From positions 1 to 15,624 of the forward strand of contig JBOIEE010000301.1 of assembly GCA_050740975.1 (NCBI GenBank): a stretch of 15,624 nucleotides of DNA. Reading direction: 5' to 3'. Source of the stretch: JBOHHR01 sp050740975 (GTDB lineage Bacteria; Pseudomonadota; Gammaproteobacteria; JBOHHR01). Positions 1 through 7,204 of the stretch are shown in pieces. The translations under genes and the position numbers were made by a program. The stretch's first letter is position 1. Each line of letters starts with the position of its first letter. The notes under the pieces were generated by a model that saw only the letters and a list, made by a program, of their open reading frames with translations, did not search any database and had not been told where the DNA came from.

Positions 1-995
1 GCTCTTGCCAGCTCATAGAATCGGGGCAGATCGTTACCCACGTTCTCAAACAGCGTCTCAAACGCTTTGGTATGTTCGTGGTAAGTAAGCAGAGAAACAA
101 ATTTCGCGTTATTAAGATCCTCCGCCATCCATTCGTCATACCCTGATAAACCGTTCCACTTGACTCTAAAACCCCGATAGGCTTGGCGCATTTCATCGAG
201 GGCCGACGATTTCGCTTTACGCTTGTCACGCAGGTCCAAATCGGAGGCGTAAATCGAGGCCAACTTAGCACGCGTGCCGAGCGCTAAGGCGATGAACTCC
301 GCTTCCCTCGCTTGCTCACGCTCAAACGCAACCTGCGCTTTTTTGTCGCCTTCGAAACGCAACCATCGCCCTACACCTACCCGTTCGACAGTGGTGGCAA
401 AGGCCTCGTTAAAGGCGCTGTCGTGCTTAATATACAGCTTTTGGTGCGCGAGCTCATGAACGATCAACCTTGCCACACGTAACTCGCTCCAGCCCAGCAT
501 GGTATTCAGAACCGGGTCATCGAACCACCCTAAGGTCGAATACGCCACCACACCGCCAACGTACACGTCGTTACCCTGAGCGCGCAATCGCTCTGCAAAC
601 GCGCGCGCGGATCGTTCGTTGAAATAGCCCCGATAGGTGACACAGCCTGCGAAGGGGAAACAAGACTTGATCGGCTCTAAAGAGAATTCGGGAGCCGCAA
701 ACACGTTCCACAGCACAAACTCTCGCCCAATATCGGCGTAACTTCGATAACTGGCGTTTCCAGGCAAGCTCAGATGATCGGTTGCGAAGCGGCGCACGCG
801 CTCGATGGTGGTTAAACGATCCCGTAGCGCGTCTGGCGTGTTTGGATCGGCCACTACACGCGAGATCGGTTGAACCGCCGCCATCACCCGCACATGGCCC
901 GTAATGGCCTGGGAATAATAGGCCATGGTCGCGCACCCGCTGTGGCACAAGGCCAGCGATAAGCCGAGCAAAACCCGCCAACGGTGATGTGGCAT
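1..995 (-). CDS. Predicted zinc aminopeptidase, lipoprotein (COG4324/PF10023-like), 3' end cut by window edge
   Basis: Reading the minus strand from the ATG at 995 gives an open frame of 331 codons that reaches the left edge without a stop, so the C-terminus is missing. The N-terminus has a short hydrophobic stretch ending at Cys21 (sequence LALCHSGC), which looks like a lipoprotein signal; His at -3 of the lipobox is atypical. The segment YYSQAITGHV follows directly and is typical of the predicted aminopeptidase family COG4324. A gluzincin-type zinc motif VHELAHQ places His180, Glu181 and His184, and FNEAFATTVE (195-204) supplies Glu197 or Glu204 as candidate third ligand. By family knowledge this is a putative membrane-anchored peptidase whose substrate is unknown. 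It is divergent from the cyclic-nucleotide-binding protein gene, 151 bases away. The family assignment comes from remembered motifs; the activity is inferred. Confidence 0.85.
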   Translation of the reverse strand, partial: MPHHRWRVLLGLSLALCHSGCATMAYYSQAITGHVRVMAAVQPISRVVADPNTPDALRDRLTTIERVRRFATDHLSLPGNASYRSYADIGREFVLWNVFAAPEFSLEPIKSCFPFAGCVTYRGYFNERSARAFAERLRAQGNDVYVGGVVAYSTLGWFDDPVLNTMLGWSELRVARLIVHELAHQKLYIKHDSAFNEAFATTVERVGVGRWLRFEGDKKAQVAFEREQAREAEFIALALGTRAKLASIYASDLDLRDKRKAKSSALDEMRQAYRGFRVKWNGLSGYDEWMAEDLNNAKFVSLLTYHEHTKAFETLFENVGNDLPRFYELAR

Positions 996-1146
996 GTGCC
1001 AATCAGCAATAAAGATCCCGCCCAGGCCAGCAGCCAGGCAGGTATTGCATTCTAACGCGGATCAGCACCGCTGCCGTGACCCAAGGGGGCAATCGGAGCG
1101 CAACCTGGAGTATACGCATCCGACCGATTTCGATACACTGCACGCT

Positions 1147-1632
1147 ATGGCGGTGCTCGATCTCTGCAAAACCCTTCCCGTTCGTACGTTTGGCCCGGGG
1201 GAAGTGGTTCTTGCGGAGGGCCAGCGCACTGGCTTGCTGTATATCTTGGTGTCCGGCACGGTCGAGGTGGTGAAGGGTGAGATTCGGATCAGCACCGTGT
1301 CCGAGCCCGGCGCGTTCTTCGGCGAGATGTCGGTGCTGCTCGATGCGCCGCATATGGCCACCGTGCGGACCATCGAGAGCTCCACGTTCCACGTGACCCA
1401 AGACCCACTAGGCTTCCTGCGCTCGACCCCGGCGCTCGCGATGGATCTGTCGCGAGTGCTTGCCCGCAAGCTGCACTTTGTCACCACCTACCTTGCCGAT
1501 CTCAAGCGGCAGTTTGAGGGCAGCGGCGATCACCTGGCGATGGTCGATGAGGTGCTGGAAAGCCTCCTTCACCACCAAGAAGCCGAGGCTTCCCCGGGCT
1601 CCGATCGCTACCCCGATCCTACACTGGACTGA
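1147..1632 (+). CDS. Stand-alone cyclic-nucleotide-binding-domain protein (CAP_ED fold)
   Basis: The 161-residue product is essentially one cyclic-nucleotide-binding domain (about residues 10-95) followed by a helical tail of about 65 residues. Recognisable parts are FGPGEVVLAEG (15-25), LYILVSGTVEV (31-41) and the phosphate-binding cassette FGEMSVLLDAPHMATV (58-73). The cassette normally carries Arg in the PRxA(T/S)V part; here that residue is His69. There is no helix-turn-helix, kinase or transporter domain, so the protein is not a complete Crp/Fnr regulator. The open frame extends upstream to 994, but the added 51 residues are unlike the family, so the ATG at 1147 was chosen; no clear Shine-Dalgarno sequence precedes it. 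The gene ends inside the convergent metallophosphoesterase gene with a 14-base overlap. Ligand and partner are unknown; a role as a small regulatory subunit or degenerate sensor is inference. Confidence 0.8.
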   Translation: MAVLDLCKTLPVRTFGPGEVVLAEGQRTGLLYILVSGTVEVVKGEIRISTVSEPGAFFGEMSVLLDAPHMATVRTIESSTFHVTQDPLGFLRSTPALAMDLSRVLARKLHFVTTYLADLKRQFEGSGDHLAMVDEVLESLLHHQEAEASPGSDRYPDPTLD

Positions 1633-2377
1633 GTGCGGCGATGGGCCTTGTGAACGGCTGGTCGAGGTCCACGACTTCGTTCCCGGCAAGGGAGAACCAT
1701 AGGGCGCGGCGCTGGGCGAGATCGATGATCACATGGGTCGGGCAGGGGCCGATCTGGCGGCCCGCGTTGAACACCCACGTTTCCCCGATGCGATCCACCC
1801 AGCAGCCACCGGCACGGAAGGGTGCTTGGTGGATGTGGCCGGTGAGGACGAGGTCGGGTTGATACTGCCGGATCCAGCCGAGCAACTCGACGTCGCCATA
1901 GTGTCGGGTACCGGCCCAACTCACCGGAGATAGGTCCGGTGGGGCGTGGTATACCCATATCCAGCGCGCGCATCGCCGCCGTGCGTCGTCGGCGAGCTGG
2001 CGGCCGACCGCGGCGCAGCCGAGCGGGCCGTCCCACCAAGGGCAGATGGTGATCGCCACATCCTCGATGTGCATGAAGTCGCCGTCTACCGCGACTCCCG
2101 GGAGTCTGTTACTTGAGATCCACGCCGCCACGCGCTCGCCGTCCCCGCCGCGCCGGTCGAGGTCGTGGTTGCCCGAGCTGACCAAGAGCTGGGTCTTTGC
2201 CCGGATGCGCGCAAGGTACTTGGAGATCACGACGGTCTGCACCTCTATGGCCGCGACCGCCGAGATGTCGAGGTGATCGCCGGCGATGACGACGAGATCG
2301 AACCGGTCGGCGACTCCGTTGATCCAGTCAAATTGCTTCAGGACATAGTGCAGATCCGAAAGGAGGAGTAGCTTCAT
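1619..2377 (-). CDS. Calcineurin-like metallophosphoesterase
   Basis: A 252-residue protein with the ordered metal-binding motifs of the calcineurin-like phosphoesterase superfamily: SDLH (7-10), GDHLD (33-37), GNHD (69-72), a later His in VYHAPP (144) and GHIH (180-183). All residues expected to hold the dinuclear metal centre are present, so it is probably an active phosphomonoesterase, phosphodiesterase or nuclease; the substrate cannot be read from the sequence. There is no signal peptide or membrane segment, so it should be cytoplasmic. It lies 33 bases downstream of the flavoprotein reductase gene on the same strand and may be co-transcribed with it. Its 3' end overlaps the convergent cyclic-nucleotide-binding protein gene by 14 bases. 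The neighbour invites the idea of a cyclic-nucleotide phosphodiesterase, but the motifs do not establish this. Confidence 0.88.
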   Translation of the reverse strand: MKLLLLSDLHYVLKQFDWINGVADRFDLVVIAGDHLDISAVAAIEVQTVVISKYLARIRAKTQLLVSSGNHDLDRRGGDGERVAAWISSNRLPGVAVDGDFMHIEDVAITICPWWDGPLGCAAVGRQLADDARRRCARWIWVYHAPPDLSPVSWAGTRHYGDVELLGWIRQYQPDLVLTGHIHQAPFRAGGCWVDRIGETWVFNAGRQIGPCPTHVIIDLAQRRALWFSLAGNEVVDLDQPFTRPIAALSPV

Positions 2378-2410
2378 GCGTTTCCGCTTGTCCCGGTGAT
2401 GCCCCAGAAA

Positions 2411-3625
2411 TCAGGTGATATAGGACAGCGCCTTGCGCGGATCGGCAAGCTGTTTGGGGTCAAGCTGCGGGCGTCGAGCGAGCAGGGTTCTCGCGGCCAT
2501 AAATTCTTGCGGATCATTCAAGGTATTCACCGCGACCGGGATCCCCTGTTTTAAGTAAAACGCGGAAAAGCGTCCACTTTGTGGATCGCCGCGAAACACC
2601 AGCTCGTCTTGCTGAGCGGAGATCCCGGCCAGTTGCAGCTTAATATCGTATTGATCGGACCAGAACCAGGGGATCTCTGAGTACGGGGTTTGCTTACCGC
2701 AGAGGTTTGCTGCGGCCACCCGCGCTTGGGCTACCGCGTTGTGCACCGACTCCAAGCGCAGACGGCAACCGAGCAGCGCGTTCGGATGATAGGTGCAGTC
2801 CCCGCACGCGTAGATAGCGGGGTCGCTGGTGCGCGCGTACTCATCCACCCAGATCCCGTTTTCGCACTGCAGACCGGCCGCTGCGGCGAGCTTCGTATCG
2901 GGTGCGATCCCTACGCCTATGACCACCAGATCGGCGGGATAGCTTGCCCCGTCTGCACAGCGCACCGAGGTGACGCGTCCCGTGCCCTCGAGTGCGATTA
3001 CCGTGGCGCCGGTGCGGATATCGACGCCGTGAAGGCGATGAGCCTCCGCCATAACCGCGGCAACCGCCGGGTCCACCACCCGTGCCATGACATGGGGCGC
3101 CATTTCCAGCACCGTGACCCGTAATCCTTGGGTAGCCGCAACCGATGCGACTTCGAGCCCGATATAACCGCCGCCCACGACGACCATCGTGGTGCCCTGT
3201 TTGAGACGGGCGCGAATGGCTTCCGAATCGCGGATAGTGCGCAGGTAATCCACGCCGGGAAGATCAACTCCCGGAACTTCTAGGCGCCGTACTGTAGAGC
3301 CGGTCGCGAGCAACAAGTTGTCGTAATCCAGTACCTGGCCGTCGTTTAAGGTGACTTGTCTTCGGTCGCGGTCTATGGCCTCAGCCTGCCGGTTGAGCAG
3401 AAGTTCGATGTGTTGTTGCAGGTAAAACGCCTCGGGTTTGAGATAAACGCGTTCGATCCCCAACGCTCCGCTGAGAAAGCCCTTGGACAAAGGGGGGCGC
3501 TGGTAGGGAACGTGGGGCTCATCGGCTACCACTATGATGCGCCCGCTGAATCCCTCGCTGCGCAGCGCAGCGGCTGCTTGGCCTCCTGCATGCCCACCAC
3601 CGACGATGACGACCGATCCTGCCAC
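2411..3625 (-). CDS. FAD/NAD(P)H-dependent ferredoxin/rubredoxin-reductase-like oxidoreductase
   Basis: A 404-residue two-dinucleotide-domain flavoprotein. The N-terminal FAD-binding Rossmann motif is VVIVGGGHAGG (5-15), followed by VPYQRPPLSK (39-48), a hallmark of the putidaredoxin/rubredoxin reductase family. ATGS (107-110) closes the FAD domain, VVVGGGYIGLEVA (148-160) is the NAD(P)H motif, and YACGDC (272-277) is the second FAD contact. The C-terminal reductase domain starts near IPWFWSDQYDIKLQLAG (318-334), again typical of the family. Such enzymes pass electrons from NAD(P)H to a small ferredoxin or rubredoxin for an oxygenase, but no such partner is in this window. The start is GTG at 3625, immediately before the first beta strand. 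It lies between the DUF1820 gene upstream and the metallophosphoesterase gene downstream. Enzyme class is confident; the electron acceptor is unknown. Confidence 0.9.
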   Translation of the reverse strand: MAGSVVIVGGGHAGGQAAAALRSEGFSGRIIVVADEPHVPYQRPPLSKGFLSGALGIERVYLKPEAFYLQQHIELLLNRQAEAIDRDRRQVTLNDGQVLDYDNLLLATGSTVRRLEVPGVDLPGVDYLRTIRDSEAIRARLKQGTTMVVVGGGYIGLEVASVAATQGLRVTVLEMAPHVMARVVDPAVAAVMAEAHRLHGVDIRTGATVIALEGTGRVTSVRCADGASYPADLVVIGVGIAPDTKLAAAAGLQCENGIWVDEYARTSDPAIYACGDCTYHPNALLGCRLRLESVHNAVAQARVAAANLCGKQTPYSEIPWFWSDQYDIKLQLAGISAQQDELVFRGDPQSGRFSAFYLKQGIPVAVNTLNDPQEFMAARTLLARRPQLDPKQLADPRKALSYIT

Positions 3626-3675
3626 TTTAGGGTACTTGTTACCCCACGTGCGCCACTCACCAACAACCGATTAGT

Positions 3676-3708
3676 GCCTGCAAAGGATCTGTCCTTTTTT
3701 CAGCAGGC
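3676..3708 (-). other. Two-part hairpin between the DUF1820 gene and the reductase gene
   Basis: An outer perfect 6-base inverted repeat, GCCTGC (3676-3681) with GCAGGC (3703-3708), encloses an inner perfect one, AAAGGA (3682-3687) with TCCTTT (3692-3697), around a TCTG loop. A five-base bulge separates the arms on one side. It lies just after the DUF1820 stop and 51 bases before the reductase start. On the minus strand it is not followed by a T-run, so it is not a textbook intrinsic terminator; it may partly terminate, attenuate or stabilise a joint transcript. Confidence 0.4.
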
Positions 3709-3721
3709 ATGGGCTTCACCG

Positions 3722-4057
3722 TCAGCTCTTGCCGGAATCCGGTTGGGTGTAGAGGGGGAAGGTCATAATTTTTTCGCCGCCCACCACCGCCGTGATCTTT
3801 CCGTGCCCTTCTTTCTCGACTTCATCGATGCGAATGATGGCATGCATAGGCAAATAGGTGCGTGCGACGCCTGAAAATTCTGTCTTCAAGTGTTCCTCTG
3901 AGGGGTCGACCACCAGTGTGGTCTTTTCGCCGAAAACGAGCTTCTCCACCTCCACAAAGCCGAGCATACCGCTTTGATGCACGCCCTTGGCGTAGATCTC
4001 GTACACCTTGCCTTGGCTGTGGAAAATCACTCGGTAGGTGCGGGTTGATTGGGACAT
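3722..4057 (-). CDS. DUF1820 family protein
   Basis: A 111-residue cytoplasmic protein that I recognise as DUF1820 (PF08850) from the characteristic segments YRVIFHSQGKVYEIYAKGV (8-26), MLGFVEVEKLVFGE (31-44), VDPSEEHLKTEF (50-61) and MHAIIRIDEVEKEG (71-84). The family is small, conserved in gammaproteobacteria and has no established biochemical function. Length matches the usual size of just over 100 residues, so the gene appears complete. The ATG at 4057 is preceded by TGGAAAAATC, a weak ribosome binding site. It is divergent from pilB with 108 bases between the two starts, and heads a minus-strand group with the reductase and the phosphoesterase. No catalytic residues or membrane segments are evident. 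Confidence 0.88.
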   Translation of the reverse strand: MSQSTRTYRVIFHSQGKVYEIYAKGVHQSGMLGFVEVEKLVFGEKTTLVVDPSEEHLKTEFSGVARTYLPMHAIIRIDEVEKEGHGKITAVVGGEKIMTFPLYTQPDSGKS

Positions 4058-4121
4058 GATTTTTCCAGTCTAACAATGCCGGGGTTAAGAGTCCATTCGC
4101 GTGGCGATCCGCTAATGCATC

Positions 4122-4151
4122 CACTATAGTGAAGTTAAGTTTTACCAACAA
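4122..4151. promoter_or_regulatory. Divergent promoter region between DUF1820 gene and pilB with a shared palindromic -10
   Basis: The 10-base palindrome CACTATAGTG (4122-4131) contains a -10-like TATAGT on both strands. On the minus strand TATAGT (4128-4123) lies exactly 17 bases from TTGTTG (4151-4146), a plausible sigma-70 pair for the DUF1820 gene. On the plus strand TATAGT (4125-4130) has only a poor -35 (TGGCGA, 4102-4107). No sigma-54 spacing was found upstream of pilB. This is motif reading only. Confidence 0.35.
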
Positions 4152-4165
4152 AAGCCTACGCACAC

Positions 4166-5881
4166 ATGGCGGTTACCGGTACCCATATTTCATTGAGCGG
4201 CTTGGCACGGCGCTTGGTCACCGAGGGTGTCCTCAGCGACGCCGATGTTCAGGAGGCGTTCAAAAAAACCCAAGCAAAGCAAGGGTCTTTGGTTTCGTTC
4301 GTGGTCGAGAAAGGGCTAGTGGACAGCCTGCGGGTGGCCGAAATCGCTTCTATGGAATTCGGCGTTCCCCTGCTCGACATCGACGCCATGGAGTTGGACC
4401 CGGAGGTGGTCAAGCTGGTGGCGGATCGCTTGATCCGCAAGCACCACGCCTTACCCCTGTTTAAACGGGGCACACGGCTGTACTTGGCGGTCTCCGACCC
4501 CACCAATTTACAGGGGTTAAACGAGATCAAATTCCATGTGGGTGCCAGCACCGAAGCGGTGCTGGTGGACGAGGTCAAGCTCACCAGGGCCATCGACAAG
4601 GTTCTCGAAGATGCCGATGGCGGAAACGCCATTTCCGAAATGGGAGAGGCGGACCTTGAGGATCTACAGGGACTGGAAGTCGCGGAGGATGAGAAAGAGC
4701 AGGACGATGTGGAAGTCGACGCGCCCGTGGTCCGCTTCGTCAACAAGTGCCTGCTGGACGCGATAAGAAAAGGGGCTTCTGATCTGCACTTCGAGCCTTA
4801 TGAGAAGTTTTGCCGGGTACGAATTCGGGTTGATGGGGTGCTCTCCGAGGCGGCTAAGCCGCCGCTGAGGCTCGCCGGCAAGATAGCGGCACGCATCAAG
4901 GTCATGTCCAGGCTAGACGTCGCCGAACGCCGTGTGCCCCAAGACGGCCGCATCAAGCTCAAAGTATCCAAGAACAAGGCGATCGATTTTCGGGTCAGCA
5001 CCTGCCCTACCTTATATGGGGAGAAGACGGTGCTGCGGATCCTCGACTCCGACGCGGCCAAGCTCAGCATCGACGTGCTGGGCTACGAGGATTTTCAGAA
5101 GGAGCTTTATCTACGCAATTTGCATAAACCCTATGGCATGTTTCTGGTCACCGGACCCACCGGCAGCGGCAAGACGGTTTCGCTTTATACCGGGATTAGT
5201 ATCCTCAACAAGCCGGGGGTAAATATTTCAACGGCCGAGGATCCGGTCGAGATCAACCTGCCGGGCGTCAACCAGGTGCAAGTGGACGAAAAGACCGGCA
5301 TGACCTTCGCCAAAGCGCTGAAGGCATTTTTGCGCCAAGATCCGGATATCATCCTGGTGGGCGAGATCCGGGACCTAGAAACCGGCGGCATCGCGGTCAA
5401 GGCGGCCCAGACCGGGCACATGGTGATGTCCACCCTGCATACCAACGATGCGCCGCAAACCTTGACCCGAATGGCGGACATGGGGATCCAGCCGTTTGCC
5501 ATCGCTACCACGGTGAACGTCATCATCGCGCAGCGTTTGGCCCGCAGGCTGTGCAGCCATTGCAAGCGGCCGCTGGAAATGCCTAAAGACGGCTTGATCC
5601 AAGAGGGGTTTTCCGAACGCGATGTGGAGCAAGGCTTCACGGTATACGAGGCAGCGGGCTGTGATCAGTGTAACAATGGGTACAAAGGCCGCGTCGGTTT
5701 ATACCAAGTCATGCCCATCTCCGATCCGATGCGGCGTTTGATCATGGAAGGCGCCAACGCGGTCGCGCTGGCCGATCAGGCAGAGAAAGAAGGGATCCCT
5801 GATATACGCCAATCAGCCTTGAGAAAGGTAAAGGACGGCATTACCAGCATGAAGGAAATCAACCGAGTCACTTTGGAATAA
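4166..5881 (+). CDS. pilB: Type IV pilus assembly (extension) ATPase PilB
   Basis: The 571-residue protein is the cytoplasmic hexameric motor that powers pilin polymerisation. The N-terminal regulatory domain (about 15-160) begins LSGLARRLV, typical of PilB, and is followed by an acidic linker (about 148-178). The ATPase core carries Walker A GPTGSGKT (330-337, Lys336) and the Walker B stretch DPDIILVGEIRD (392-403, Glu400), with the His-box AAQTGHMVMSTLHTND between them and the zinc site. The zinc-binding tetracysteine CSHC (463-466) and CDQC (499-502) distinguishes PilB/GspE-type ATPases from the retraction ATPase PilT. Length is typical. Six bases separate it from pilC, indicating an operon. 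No strong Shine-Dalgarno sequence precedes the ATG, but the N-terminus matches the family there. Confidence 0.97.
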   Translation: MAVTGTHISLSGLARRLVTEGVLSDADVQEAFKKTQAKQGSLVSFVVEKGLVDSLRVAEIASMEFGVPLLDIDAMELDPEVVKLVADRLIRKHHALPLFKRGTRLYLAVSDPTNLQGLNEIKFHVGASTEAVLVDEVKLTRAIDKVLEDADGGNAISEMGEADLEDLQGLEVAEDEKEQDDVEVDAPVVRFVNKCLLDAIRKGASDLHFEPYEKFCRVRIRVDGVLSEAAKPPLRLAGKIAARIKVMSRLDVAERRVPQDGRIKLKVSKNKAIDFRVSTCPTLYGEKTVLRILDSDAAKLSIDVLGYEDFQKELYLRNLHKPYGMFLVTGPTGSGKTVSLYTGISILNKPGVNISTAEDPVEINLPGVNQVQVDEKTGMTFAKALKAFLRQDPDIILVGEIRDLETGGIAVKAAQTGHMVMSTLHTNDAPQTLTRMADMGIQPFAIATTVNVIIAQRLARRLCSHCKRPLEMPKDGLIQEGFSERDVEQGFTVYEAAGCDQCNNGYKGRVGLYQVMPISDPMRRLIMEGANAVALADQAEKEGIPDIRQSALRKVKDGITSMKEINRVTLE

Positions 5882-5887
5882 GGCGCT

Positions 5888-7150
5888 ATGGCACAAGCAG
5901 CAGTTAAAGCCCAAGCGGCAAAAGCACCCGCGATCAAAGCAGTCAAAGAGAGCATGTTTGCCTGGGAAGGCACGGACAAGCGGGGCAAAAAGGTCAAGGG
6001 GGAGATGAGCGGCACGAACGACGCTCTGGTAAAGGCGTTGTTGCGCCGCCAGGGAGTAAACCCCACGCGGGTGAGGAAGAAGTCCAAAACCTGGTTTGGG
6101 GGCAAGGGCGGTAAGACGATTAAAACGAAAGACATTGCGGTGTTCAGCCGCCAGATGGCGACCATGATGTCCGCGGGTGTACCTCTCGTCCAGTCCTTTG
6201 AAATCGTCGGCCGGGGCCATGAAAACAAGAAGATGCAGGACCTGATCCTAGATGTTAAAGCCCATGTGGAGGCGGGGGGAGCGCTCACTGAGGCCTTAGC
6301 CAAACATCCCAAGTATTTCAGCGAGCTTTATGTCAATCTGGTCCACGCCGGGGAGGCTTCGGGTAATCTCGAGGCCTTGTTGCATAAGATCGCGGCCTAT
6401 CTGGAGAAAGTCGAAGCCCTAAAATCCAAGGTCAAGAAAGCTCTGTTTTATCCCACCGCAGTCATCGTGGTGGCCTTCATCATCACCGCCATCCTGCTGA
6501 TCTTCGTCATCCCCCAGTTTGAGGAGCTTTTTAAAGGATTCGGAGCGGATCTGCCAGCGCTCACTATGCTGGTCATCGCAGTCTCCAATTATTTTCAGCA
6601 GTTTTGGTACATTATTTTTGGGCTTATCGGAGGGGCTATCTTCGGGGTCTTGACCTTAAAAAAACGCTCTAAGAAAGTCGCCCACTTCTTCGATCGCATG
6701 TCCTTGAAGATCCCGGTGATCGGCGAGATCCTGGAAAAATCCGCCATCGCCCGCTTCTCGCGCACCCTAGCCACGGTGTTCGCGGCCGGTACACCGCTGG
6801 TCGAGGGGATGAGCTCTGTTGCCGGGGCTTGCGGCAACATTATCTATCACGATGCGACCTTGCGCATGCGGGATGAGATCGCAACCGGCACCCAACTGCA
6901 GGTCGCAATGCGGGACACTAATCTATTTCCCAATATGGTGGTGCAAATGGTCGCCATTGGGGAGGAATCCGGCGCGCTGGACGCCATGCTGAGCAAGGTG
7001 GCCGACTGGTACGAACAGGAGGTGGACGATGCCGTGGATGCGCTGACCAGCCTGTTGGAGCCGATGATAATGGCCGTGCTGGGGGTGCTCATCGGTGGTT
7101 TGGTGATCGCCATGTACTTGCCGATCTTTAAGCTCGGACAGGTCGTTTAG
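5888..7150 (+). CDS. pilC: Type IV pilus inner-membrane platform protein PilC
   Basis: The 420-residue protein has two GspF/T2SSF domains, about 86-209 and 289-411. The first contains FSRQMATMMSAGVPLVQSFE and HAGEASGNLE; the second contains FSRTLATVFAAGTPLVEGM and AIGEESGALD, the paired signatures of the family. Membrane segments are visible at about 190-210, 240-257 and 391-411. PilC sits in the inner membrane, contacts PilB and links ATP hydrolysis to loading of pilin subunits. The first 20 residues are an alanine/lysine-rich stretch, before the FAWEGTDKRGKKVKGEM start typical of PilC. The gene lies directly between pilB and pilD and is very probably co-transcribed with them. The length is usual and no defect was seen. 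Confidence 0.97.
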   Translation: MAQAAVKAQAAKAPAIKAVKESMFAWEGTDKRGKKVKGEMSGTNDALVKALLRRQGVNPTRVRKKSKTWFGGKGGKTIKTKDIAVFSRQMATMMSAGVPLVQSFEIVGRGHENKKMQDLILDVKAHVEAGGALTEALAKHPKYFSELYVNLVHAGEASGNLEALLHKIAAYLEKVEALKSKVKKALFYPTAVIVVAFIITAILLIFVIPQFEELFKGFGADLPALTMLVIAVSNYFQQFWYIIFGLIGGAIFGVLTLKKRSKKVAHFFDRMSLKIPVIGEILEKSAIARFSRTLATVFAAGTPLVEGMSSVAGACGNIIYHDATLRMRDEIATGTQLQVAMRDTNLFPNMVVQMVAIGEESGALDAMLSKVADWYEQEVDDAVDALTSLLEPMIMAVLGVLIGGLVIAMYLPIFKLGQVV

Positions 7151-7204
7151 CCGAAAACGATCTTCCGTATCTTCCTGTTAGTGTAAGGCAAACCGCTGCC
7201 TGAG

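Noticed and set aside
571..1002. Open frame of 143 codons on the minus strand
   Set aside because: It is a shifted-frame shadow of the aminopeptidase gene; the other minus frame gives the zinc motif, lipoprotein signal and an unbroken 331 codons.
994..1146. Upstream extension of the cyclic-nucleotide-binding protein gene
   Set aside because: The 51 extra residues are low-similarity, His/Arg/Pro-rich and unlike the family; ATG 1147 starts just before the conserved domain.
4101..4118. Possible sigma-54 promoter before pilB (TGGC and a later GC)
   Set aside because: The GG and GC elements are 12 rather than 10 bases apart, so the -24/-12 geometry fails.
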